Below, piece after piece: positions 1 through 5,050 of a stretch of DNA of 5,550 nucleotides. A program made the position numbers and the translations under genes. Source of the DNA: JANQLU01 sp964434955 (GTDB lineage: Bacteria > Planctomycetota > Planctomycetia > Pirellulales > Pirellulaceae); contig CAYSXI010000268.1 of the NCBI GenBank assembly GCA_964434955.1, positions 1 through 5,550 on the forward strand. Reading direction: 5' to 3'. A model generated the notes under the pieces. The model saw only the letters and a list, made by a program, of their open reading frames with translations, was not told the DNA's origin and did not search any database. Within the stretch, counting starts at the first letter, position 1. The number at the start of each line of letters is the position of its first letter.

Positions 1-619
1 CTTCCAGCTCTTTGCGCTGGCTCTTGGAAAGAACACCCAAAACCTCTTCCTGGGCTTCCTTTTGAATTCGCTCAATCTTTTTGCGAACTTCCTCGGCAAC
101 CTCTTCCGACTTCTTCTGCATGTCTTCGATCTGCTCTTCCGTGATGCCAAGTTTTTCGACCAATTCTTTGTTTTGCAACAAAGCCAAAGCACCGTTACCA
201 CGGCCACGTGTGCTGCTCATGGTTCGCTGCAAATTGATTTGAGAAAGCCGCTTGGACTGGTGTGGAAGGAGAATGCGATTGACTTCTGATTTGTAGTCAT
301 CCATGTATTCCTGGATTTTTTCTACGCGCTCTTCTTCGTTCAATTCACGAAGGTCACGGAACATGTCCCGCATGGATGAACGCATATCCTGCTGAAGATC
401 ATCAAACTTTTGCAGTTGCTCGTCAGTAAGCTCGAGATCTTTGGCGACGTCTTCGTTGCGGAGCAAACCCATCATTTGGAATTGCTGTCCCATGGCTCCC
501 CAGCCACCACGACCGCCACCGAAACCACCTCTTCCTTGCGCCTGGACACTGTCTGCCGCGACCAAAACGACTGCGATAAGGCAAATACCGCCCAGCAAGA
601 AAATTCGATCCAGTTTCAT
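1..619 (-). CDS. Secreted helical protein with two LTxEQ modules (3'-truncated by window edge)
   Basis: The frame is open from ATG (619-617) to the window edge: 206 codons, stop not seen. GGGAG (630-626) sits 6 nt upstream of the ATG and supports this start. Residues 1-27 form a signal peptide (KLDR n-region, hydrophobic 6-22, probable cleavage after VQA27). A Gly/Arg-rich stretch (about 29-41) follows. The rest is charged and probably helical, with two diverged copies of one module. Copy 1 starts LLRNEDVAKDLELTDEQL (52-69) and ends around EVNRIL..HQSKRL (112-125). Copy 2 starts LLQNKELVEKLGITEEQI (147-164) and ends EVLGVL..SQRKEL (192-205). LTxxQ motifs are known from the periplasmic Spy/CpxP/ZraP group, so an envelope chaperone or metal/stress-binding role is possible, but similarity beyond the motif and helical character is not shown. 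Such repeats seem common in planctomycete hypothetical proteins. Gene call is firm; function is unknown. Confidence 0.86.
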   Translation of the reverse strand, partial: MKLDRIFLLGGICLIAVVLVAADSVQAQGRGGFGGGRGGWGAMGQQFQMMGLLRNEDVAKDLELTDEQLQKFDDLQQDMRSSMRDMFRDLRELNEEERVEKIQEYMDDYKSEVNRILLPHQSKRLSQINLQRTMSSTRGRGNGALALLQNKELVEKLGITEEQIEDMQKKSEEVAEEVRKKIERIQKEAQEEVLGVLSKSQRKELE

Positions 620-749
620 TTCAAACTCCCTGTGTATTTCTTTTAATGGTCACAACGACCGAATGAGAACCCGTTGGAATTGCTTCCTCGCGACAAATGG
701 GCGAAAAACGCGTCACCTTGAGGATTGCGGGTTTACCGAAAGCCCAGCC

Positions 750-777
750 ACTTGTCGCCAAATAAAACCAGACAAGT
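750..777. repeat. 7-bp inverted repeat upstream of the truncated minus-strand gene
   Basis: ACTTGTC (750-756) and GACAAGT (771-777) are perfect complements around a 14-base A-rich spacer. The repeat lies about 130 bases upstream of the ATG at 619, in the gap between the two minus-strand genes. No poly-T tract follows on either strand, so a terminator is unlikely. An operator or leader structure for the downstream gene is possible, and chance is not excluded. Confidence 0.35.
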
Positions 778-820
778 TTCAGAAAGTTCTCAACTTTTTG
801 GAGTTTTTTTTGCAAGAAAT

Positions 821-884
821 GGGCCGGCGCTCAATATCGGCCCCAATTTGTTTCAAATGGGGCAGATCCGATAAAATCTGCCCC
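821..884 (-). other. Three overlapping hairpins 3' of the thioredoxin-protease gene
   Basis: Three helices can be drawn, beginning 22 bases past the protease stop codon. Helix A is a perfect 9-bp stem, 859-867 (GGGGCAGAT) with 876-884 (ATCTGCCCC), with an 8-base loop. Helix B pairs 841-850 with 854-862 (CCCC/GGGG plus ATTTG/CAAAT, one bulged A). Helix C pairs 821-826 (GGGCCG) with 838-843 (CGGCCC). B shares bases with both A and C, so the RNA can form A plus C, or B alone. No U-tract follows on the minus-strand transcript, where the sequence runs into A's instead. This is therefore not a textbook intrinsic terminator. It may stabilise or end the protease mRNA, or act as a leader switch for the gene at 619. 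The pairing is seen; the role is inference. Confidence 0.55.
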
Positions 885-906
885 GGTTATCTACAAAGCC
901 CACACC

Positions 907-2346
907 TTATCGAGGGGATTGAGCTCGATACTGCTGATTCCGCTGAGGGCGGATTCCACTTACGTCCGGCATGTCCTGAGGGCGAGTTGCGATTCGCTCG
1001 TTCGGATTCAATCGGGATTCCGCCGCCAAGGTTTGCAACAGGCGTTGGGAAGGAGCGGGAATGGTGAATGTTTCACCCGTTTTGCGAGAACGGACGGTGA
1101 CTTCCCATTCTTCCCGAGTGTTCGCTACCTGGCGTAGGGAAGCTCCCCGAGCTGGATTGACGGATCGCGTGTTTCGATTTGACGCAACGAGGGTTTGCTG
1201 CTGACTTTCTGCAATGATCCGGTCCAGCTTGAGCTCCTTCAATTGCCAAAAGACGTTCTCCAATGAACTGTAGATACCCTCGTCAAGTTCTTCTGCCATT
1301 GCATTGCAAACGCCAATCAATCGGCCTTGATCATCAAAAAGCCCACCGCCGCTTCGACCGTCAGTCGGTTTGTTCGTGGTATCGATCTTCATCGCCATGA
1401 ACGGATCATTTCCAAGACCGTAGCGGGCGGTCCGTTTCACTCGGCAATCCATCACGGTGGGTGCTCGCCCTCGGCTGCATCCAACGGAAAATGCCGCATC
1501 GCCTTGGCGAGGAAGGAAATTCGCACTGGCCAATTCCACTGGCTCGATCTCCGAATCGAGCTGCATCGTCACCAACGCGACATCCCGCGAATTCCAATCA
1601 CAGGCCAATAACTTGCCATCCGAAGTTTGCAATTTTCCGTCGGCGAACCCGTAGTCAACCTTGATCGTGCCCTTTCCGCGCGACTCTCGGAAAATATGAC
1701 CGCAGGTCAAAATCAATGCGTGCTTTCCTTTGACGTGAACAATCGTCCCCGTCCCGTGCGAAATACCTTCCGGGTCCTCGACGCTTAAACGAACGGTCGC
1801 ACGGTGGGCCTTTTGCTTGGGCGAAAGGCCTGATGATACGTAGACTTCGCGCTCGTTATTCCGTGAAACGGGAACGCTTAAAGGCTGAACATCGTTTTGC
1901 CTCGGAGAAGTTCGTGAAGGTTGATTCGCAGCCACCTGGTCCAACATTTGGGTGCCGGATGCTTGCGCGATCGATCGACGGTTTTGAGTATTCGCAGCCG
2001 CCAACTGACTGGCTTTCGACAGCGCCTGTTCGAGGCGATTCGCTTCGATGATCCCGGTTTGCCGTCCATAGACAACATTATCCGACACGATGACGCTGGT
2101 CGGAGTTTGGGTCACGCCAAAATGCTTGGCCCAACTCGGCTGAGCCTGAATGTCGATCACGTAAACCTGGTGTCCGCGCTTGTGCAACCACTGGATGGTG
2201 GGCTCCATTCGTTTGCAGGGCGCACAGTGCTTGGACGTAAAGTAATAGAGGACCGTCTTTTGAGCCTGGCAATTCGATAAGCCAACCACGGAAAAAAGAG
2301 TCGCAACGCTCAGCGCCAACAGCAAACTTCTGCCTCGAATATTCAT
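907..2346 (-). CDS. Exported thioredoxin-trypsin-like serine protease fusion
   Basis: 479 residues; TAA stop at 909-907. The ATG at 2346 is chosen because AGGAGG lies 7 nt upstream and a signal peptide begins there (residues 1-28, hydrophobic 8-23, probable cleavage after CQA28). Residues 30-113 are a thioredoxin-like domain with C41-A-P-C44 and a likely cis-proline in TQTP82T. Residues 114-180 are a Q/N/S/R-rich linker. Residues 181-375 are a trypsin/HtrA-like protease with the full triad: His217 (LTCGHIF), Asp255 (SRDVAL) and Ser332 (DGRSGGGLF). No PDZ domain follows. The tail (376-479) is polar, with a short WEVTVRSRKTGETFTIP segment I cannot assign. The protein should cut substrates outside the cytoplasm. 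The CxxC pair could reduce or isomerise substrate disulfides, or control the protease (inference). The next gene on the strand is 287 bases away, so it is probably transcribed alone. Both domain calls are strong; the substrate is unknown. Confidence 0.95.
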   Translation of the reverse strand: MNIRGRSLLLALSVATLFSVVGLSNCQAQKTVLYYFTSKHCAPCKRMEPTIQWLHKRGHQVYVIDIQAQPSWAKHFGVTQTPTSVIVSDNVVYGRQTGIIEANRLEQALSKASQLAAANTQNRRSIAQASGTQMLDQVAANQPSRTSPRQNDVQPLSVPVSRNNEREVYVSSGLSPKQKAHRATVRLSVEDPEGISHGTGTIVHVKGKHALILTCGHIFRESRGKGTIKVDYGFADGKLQTSDGKLLACDWNSRDVALVTMQLDSEIEPVELASANFLPRQGDAAFSVGCSRGRAPTVMDCRVKRTARYGLGNDPFMAMKIDTTNKPTDGRSGGGLFDDQGRLIGVCNAMAEELDEGIYSSLENVFWQLKELKLDRIIAESQQQTLVASNRNTRSVNPARGASLRQVANTREEWEVTVRSRKTGETFTIPAPSQRLLQTLAAESRLNPNERIATRPQDMPDVSGIRPQRNQQYRAQSPR

Positions 2347-2353
2347 CCCAATC

Positions 2354-2359
2354 CCTCCT
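2354..2359 (-). promoter_or_regulatory. Strong Shine-Dalgarno site that sets the protease start
   Basis: The minus strand reads AGGAGG, then 7 bases, then ATG at 2346. This is a consensus site at good spacing and decides in favour of 2346 over the in-frame ATG at 2385, which has no such site and would put 13 polar residues before the signal peptide. It is the strongest ribosome-binding site in the window. Confidence 0.9.
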
Positions 2360-2369
2360 TGGATTTGGT

Positions 2370-2426
2370 CCCGCGTCTTCGGCATCCCGTTTTGACGCGG
2401 GTCAGTTGTCCGGCGTAAAATGCCGG
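2370..2426 (-). promoter_or_regulatory. Two hairpins in the presumed protease mRNA leader
   Basis: CCCGCGTC (2370-2377) and GACGCGGG (2394-2401) make a perfect 8-bp GC-rich stem with a 16-base loop, ending 10 bases upstream of the AGGAGG site. Just beyond it, CCGGC (2410-2414) and GCCGG (2422-2426) make a 5-bp stem with an AT-rich 7-base loop. If transcription starts upstream of 2426, both would lie in the 5' leader and could affect access to the start or mRNA stability. They could instead be DNA operator sites. No convincing -35/-10 pair was found for this gene. Confidence 0.5.
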
Positions 2427-2518
2427 TAACAATTACAATTCGGTTTGCAAAAAGTGACTTGGCCGAGATTCCGAATTCCGTTTCAGGATCTTCAACCCTT
2501 TTCGCAAACGACTTTTCC

Positions 2519-2535
2519 GCCGCGATTTATGCGGC
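2519..2535. repeat. Short inverted repeat in the divergent intergenic region
   Basis: GCCGC (2519-2523) and GCGGC (2531-2535) flank the AT-rich 7-base spacer GATTTAT. The geometry, 5-bp arms with a 7-base AT-rich centre, matches the element at 2410-2426, although the arm sequence differs. It lies mid-way between the divergent genes, so it could be an operator or a chance hairpin. Confidence 0.3.
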
Positions 2536-2536
2536 A

Positions 2537-2675
2537 ATTTGAAACTCGCACTTTTCAAAATTTGAATTCATCCGATTCGCGTTTTGATCGTGAGAACTAT
2601 TTGAATCAAACAGCACCTTTTGTGCCAAAATAGTTCAAGTTTCAAACGTTGGTTTCCGAGTGTGCGCAATTTGAA
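2537..2675 (+). repeat. Four ATTTGAA copies upstream of nfeD
   Basis: The 7-mer ATTTGAA occurs at 2537-2543, 2560-2566, 2599-2605 and 2669-2675, all on the plus strand in the 160 bases before the nfeD ATG. Inverse TTCAAA copies also occur (2554-2559 and 2641-2646). Spacing is irregular (23, 39 and 70 bases), so this is not a tandem repeat. It could be a set of regulator binding sites or a by-product of AT-rich composition. Confidence 0.35.
2594..2636 (+). promoter_or_regulatory. 9-bp inverted repeat with nested hairpin upstream of nfeD
   Basis: GAACTATTT (2594-2602) and AAATAGTTC (2628-2636) are perfect complements. Inside the 25-base loop, GCAC (2613-2616) pairs with GTGC (2622-2625). The structure ends 60 bases before the nfeD ATG and would sit in the promoter or the 5' leader. 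No known riboswitch is recognised and no poly-T follows. I could not place a convincing nfeD promoter. Confidence 0.45.
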
Positions 2676-2696
2676 TCCAGAGAGTTGATATTTGCA

Positions 2697-4295
2697 ATGT
2701 CAATCGATGCTCTTTCCAAAGTGATGGCATTTCGCGGGGCAATTCTGCTGTCAGTTTGCCTGATATCGTTGGTCGCTCATTGCTCGATCGCTTATCCGCA
2801 ACAGCAAAACGAAGATCCGCCACGAATCCCAAACGTCAAGAAAGACCGTAAAGACGGATACCAGAAAGCGGTCTTGATCGAGTTCAAAGGCGAGATCAAC
2901 CAAAAGCTTCTCAAGTATTTCCGCAATCGATTCAATTGGGCGAAAAGGCAGAAAGCCGACATCCTGATCATTGAAATCGACAGTCCTGGCGGTTACCTCG
3001 TTGAGAGCATGGAGATCGCCAACATGCTCAAGGACTGCAACTGGGCCCACACGGTCGCTTACATCAAAGAAGACGCCTACAGCGGCGCGGCAATGGTGAG
3101 TTTTGGTTGCGACGAAACCATCATGTCGCTTGAAGGCCGTATCGGCGACATCGGGGTTATCCAGTTCGACCCGACGCTCTGGGCATTTCGCTATGCCGAA
3201 GCAAAAGCGAAATCCGTGTTCATCCGCCAGGCGCGGGATTTGGCGGAAGCCAAAGGGCGTTCTCCCGATTTGGTCGAAGCGATGATTAATCAGGACGTCG
3301 CGATCTACATGAAGACGAAAGAGGATGGCTCAATTGAGTACAAAAAAAGGGACATCCTGGAAAACGAGGAACTGCCGGTTGAAGATGGCGATTGGAAGCT
3401 GGTTGAAGAATCGGGCAAGAACAAGTTTTTGACGATCAATGGTGCTCGCGCTGTCGAACTCGGCGTGGCGACGGACCATGCGGAAAGTCGCGAAGGTTTG
3501 AAAGGGACTCTCAACATTGACGGATCGCTCCGGGAACAGAGCTATAACTTTTCGGACGGGATGGCTCATTTTCTGGCCAACCCCTTCATCACGGCGATCC
3601 TGATTATCGTTGGCCTGATTGCGCTTTATATCGAGCTTTCTGCTCCGGGCATCAGTGCCGGCGGCTTAATTGCCGGCCTTTGCGCTTTGCTGTTCTTCTG
3701 GAGCCGCTTCATGGGGGGGACTTCCGGTTGGCTCGAAGTCGTTTTGTTTGTCGCCGGAATCGTATTCCTGTTGATGGAGATTTTCGTGATTCCCGGCTGG
3801 GGCATTTCGGGCATCATGGGACTTTTGCTGCTTTTTGTCAGTGTGATGATGGCGATCCAGGGATTTGTCTGGCCTGAAACCTCGTTCCAATGGAGCGAGA
3901 CATTCAAAACGCTGTTGCTGATTGCCGGATCGATGCTGGTCGTCTTGATTGTGGCTGGCGTGATAACCAGGCGGATGGGCAGCATTCCGATCTTTAACCG
4001 GCTGATGTTGCAGCCGGTCGCGGATGCCGATGAGGACGAGGCAACGGACGGGGAATCGCACTCCAAGAAACCCACACCGAAGCCACATCCCGATGTATCG
4101 ATCGGGGACTGGGGGACCGCCGAATCGGTGCTTCGCCCCGCGGGACGGGCTAAATTTGGAAGTGTTTCCATGGACGTCGTCAGCGAGGGGTCATACATCG
4201 AACCCGGTCAAGCGATTCGTGTCCTCCACATCGAAGGCAATCGAATTGTGGTGGAATTGGCGGCCGAAGACGAAACTGTCTACAAAAAAACTTGA
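2697..4295 (+). CDS. nfeD: Long-form NfeD membrane-bound serine protease (ClpP-class)
   Basis: 532 residues from ATG 2697, with tandem stops TGA TAA at 4293-4298. Ribosome-binding support is weak (AGAGAG, 2679-2684, 12 nt away), so ATG 2724 is an alternative; the signal peptide (about 10-32) fits both. Residues 57-260 are a ClpP/SppA-like domain with DSPGG (95-99). The probable catalytic dyad is Ser129 (AYSGA) and Lys170 (YAEAK). Their 41-residue spacing matches, from memory, Ser97/Lys138 of archaeal PH1510-N. The usual SAG motif reads SGA here. About five membrane segments follow (near 296-316, 320-337, 346-365, 369-390, 405-423), then an acidic linker (442-460) and a C-terminal OB-fold NfeD domain (468-528; LRPAGRAKFG, GSYIEPGQAIRV). 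The family cleaves membrane-associated proteins and often sits beside a stomatin/flotillin gene; none is visible here. A terminator follows, so fusA is probably transcribed separately. Confidence 0.95.
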   Translation: MSIDALSKVMAFRGAILLSVCLISLVAHCSIAYPQQQNEDPPRIPNVKKDRKDGYQKAVLIEFKGEINQKLLKYFRNRFNWAKRQKADILIIEIDSPGGYLVESMEIANMLKDCNWAHTVAYIKEDAYSGAAMVSFGCDETIMSLEGRIGDIGVIQFDPTLWAFRYAEAKAKSVFIRQARDLAEAKGRSPDLVEAMINQDVAIYMKTKEDGSIEYKKRDILENEELPVEDGDWKLVEESGKNKFLTINGARAVELGVATDHAESREGLKGTLNIDGSLREQSYNFSDGMAHFLANPFITAILIIVGLIALYIELSAPGISAGGLIAGLCALLFFWSRFMGGTSGWLEVVLFVAGIVFLLMEIFVIPGWGISGIMGLLLLFVSVMMAIQGFVWPETSFQWSETFKTLLLIAGSMLVVLIVAGVITRRMGSIPIFNRLMLQPVADADEDEATDGESHSKKPTPKPHPDVSIGDWGTAESVLRPAGRAKFGSVSMDVVSEGSYIEPGQAIRVLHIEGNRIVVELAAEDETVYKKT

Positions 4296-4304
4296 TAAGT
4301 TTTT
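4286..4304 (+). repeat. A/T inverted repeat spanning the nfeD stop codon
   Basis: AAAAACTT (4286-4293) and AAGTTTTT (4297-4304) are perfect 8-bp complements with a 3-base loop, and the TGA stop lies at the tip. The stem is nearly all A-U, so it is weak alone. With the GC-containing hairpin just downstream it may add to the end of the nfeD transcript. Confidence 0.45.
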
Positions 4305-4317
4305 CGGGCGGTGGTCG

Positions 4318-4337
4318 GGACCAGCGACTGGTTTTTT
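4318..4337 (+). terminator. Probable intrinsic terminator of nfeD
   Basis: ACCAG (4320-4324), loop CGA and CTGGT (4328-4332) form a 5-bp stem, extendable by two G-U pairs at 4318-4319. It ends in a run of six T's (4332-4337). It lies 22 bases after the nfeD stop and points the right way. The stem is short, so it may be only partly efficient. Confidence 0.6.
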
Positions 4338-4741
4338 GAAGCGGATTCGTCGCCAAAACCTGGTGAATCCCTGATCGACGCCGACATTTTTCGTGTTGGC
4401 CCATAGCCCGGTAATGGCGGCGATTCAACCGACGGCGGGCAATTACGTTTCACTATCCGGGATCAATGGGACCATAATTCGCGTTGCTATCACCGAACGC
4501 AGGCGGCCCCAAAATGAGCCCAAACTCGAAACGGAATCGGGGCGTTTGATGAGGGTCAGAAACTAAAGGCCGTTGCCGTTGACAACCGATGATTGAAAGG
4601 AAGGATTGCGCGGCCGGGACCTTTATTTTTTCGGGGATTCCGGCCCAATTGCTCTTTCCCACGAGGGCAAAACAACTATTATGAGATGCGGTGAATCATC
4701 GCGAATGTTCAAAGCATTTCCTCAGTGGGTTTGAATGATTG

Positions 4742-4788
4742 CCGTCATAGGATGATGACGGGATTCGAGTCGGAAATGCCGAATCGAA
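4742..4788. other. Tandem pair of stable hairpins upstream of fusA
   Basis: Hairpin 1 is CCGTCAT (4742-4748) with ATGACGG (4755-4761), a perfect 7-bp stem with a 6-base loop. Three bases later, hairpin 2 pairs 4764-4773 with 4779-4788: TTCGA and TCGG against CCGA and TCGAA, 9 bp with a single G-A mismatch and a 5-base loop. Neither is followed by a clean T-run on either strand; TTTT begins 11 bases later on the plus strand. Close packing of two strong stems suggests a structured RNA or a composite protein-binding site. No known family is recognised. Confidence 0.5.
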
Positions 4789-4992
4789 CCTGCTTGATCT
4801 TTTCCCCCTCGATTGCCTAGGCCCGGTAACTCACGATCCAATTTTGCGATCCCGGTTCGCCGAGCCCAAGTAATCGCGACAACACGGAGCGTATGTCGTC
4901 GACGATTCAATGGAAGCCTCATTCGAGGGTTCGATACCTCACGGCAAAAGTGAAAGAACAGAACTGCCGTCAGCGTCTGTTCGGCCACTCAA

Positions 4993-4999
4993 TATAAAT
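4993..4999 (+). promoter_or_regulatory. Possible -10 element for fusA
   Basis: TATAAAT lies 51 bases before the fusA ATG in an AT-rich stretch and resembles a sigma-70 -10 box. No good TTGACA-like hexamer lies 16-18 bases upstream (4970-4975 reads TCAGCG), so support rests on the -10 alone. A start near 5005 would give a leader of about 45 bases. Confidence 0.3.
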
Positions 5000-5008
5000 C
5001 GTATTACA

Positions 5009-5036
5009 CAACTTTTTTACGACTTTTTGTAAGTTG
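5009..5036 (+). promoter_or_regulatory. U-rich leader with inverted repeat before fusA
   Basis: CAACTT (5009-5014) and AAGTTG (5031-5036) are complementary and flank a loop with two T-tracts (T6 at 5013-5018 and T5 at 5024-5028). The loop could be single-stranded and U-rich, ending 14 bases from the ATG. No purine-rich Shine-Dalgarno site lies between 5036 and 5050. Initiation helped by ribosomal protein S1 binding the U-rich stretch is plausible inference. Confidence 0.4.
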
Positions 5037-5050
5037 AATTTGGTGTCCAA

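Larger units (their letters stand above)
4338..5050. other. Long intergenic region without a credible gene, rich in inverted repeats
   Basis: No open frame here has a convincing start or family resemblance, and no tRNA or rRNA is recognised. Many short inverted repeats are present. GCCGACA/TGTTGGC (4380-4386 with 4394-4400, one G-U) has T5 in its loop. GGCCGG/CCGGCC pairs 4612-4617 with 4640-4645. A tandem pair lies at 4742-4788. TTGCGAT/ATCGCGA (4844-4850 with 4873-4879, one G-U) encloses CGG-TTCG-CCG (4853-4862). TCGTCGACGA (4896-4905) is a 10-base palindrome. ACGGCA/TGCCGT pairs 4941-4946 with 4965-4970. TGCCGTCA occurs twice, at 4740 and 4965. The region could hold an unannotated small RNA, a decayed gene or only spacer. 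Confidence 0.6.

Noticed and set aside
804..811. T8 tract as part of a terminator
   Set aside because: On the plus strand no hairpin directly precedes it and no gene reads into it; on the minus strand it is an A-tract.
441..1067. 208-codon plus-strand open frame
   Set aside because: It runs antisense to the start of the secreted LTxEQ gene and the end of the protease gene, is low in complexity (Pro/Arg/Ser), and has no recognisable domain. It is a shadow frame.
2266..2346. Lipoprotein signal in the protease (LSNC at residues 23-26)
   Set aside because: Asn before the Cys does not fit the usual Gly/Ala/Ser of a lipobox, and a type I cleavage site (CQA28) is available.
2347..2385. N-terminal extension of the protease from ATG 2385
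   Set aside because: It would place 13 polar residues ahead of the signal peptide, and the consensus AGGAGG serves the ATG at 2346 instead.
2445..2633. 62-codon plus-strand frame in the divergent region
   Set aside because: It starts at TTG without a ribosome-binding site, its composition is unremarkable, and it overlaps the inverted repeats.
2649..2696. N-terminal extension of nfeD from a TTG start
   Set aside because: It would add 16 residues before the signal peptide and has no Shine-Dalgarno support. The ATG at 2697 is preferred.
3626..4198. 190-codon minus-strand open frame
   Set aside because: It is antisense to the membrane and OB-fold part of nfeD, whose frame is clearly the coding one.
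4284..4290. Run of seven A's before the nfeD stop as a frameshift site
   Set aside because: The codon phase (AAA AAA ACT) does not match a standard -1 slippery heptamer, and the NfeD domain is already complete at the normal stop.
4453..4662. 69-codon minus-strand frame in the same gap
   Set aside because: It has no signal peptide, domain or convincing start context. Random open frames of this size are expected.
4924..4940. T-arm-like GAGG-GTTCGATA-CCTC, possible tRNA
   Set aside because: The loop is 8 bases with only 4 pairs, and no acceptor stem, anticodon arm or D-arm can be built around it.
4722..4988. 88-codon minus-strand frame in the gap before fusA
   Set aside because: It has an Arg/His-rich composition, no family resemblance and no ribosome-binding site, and it crosses the strong hairpins at 4742-4788. 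Not enough to call a gene.
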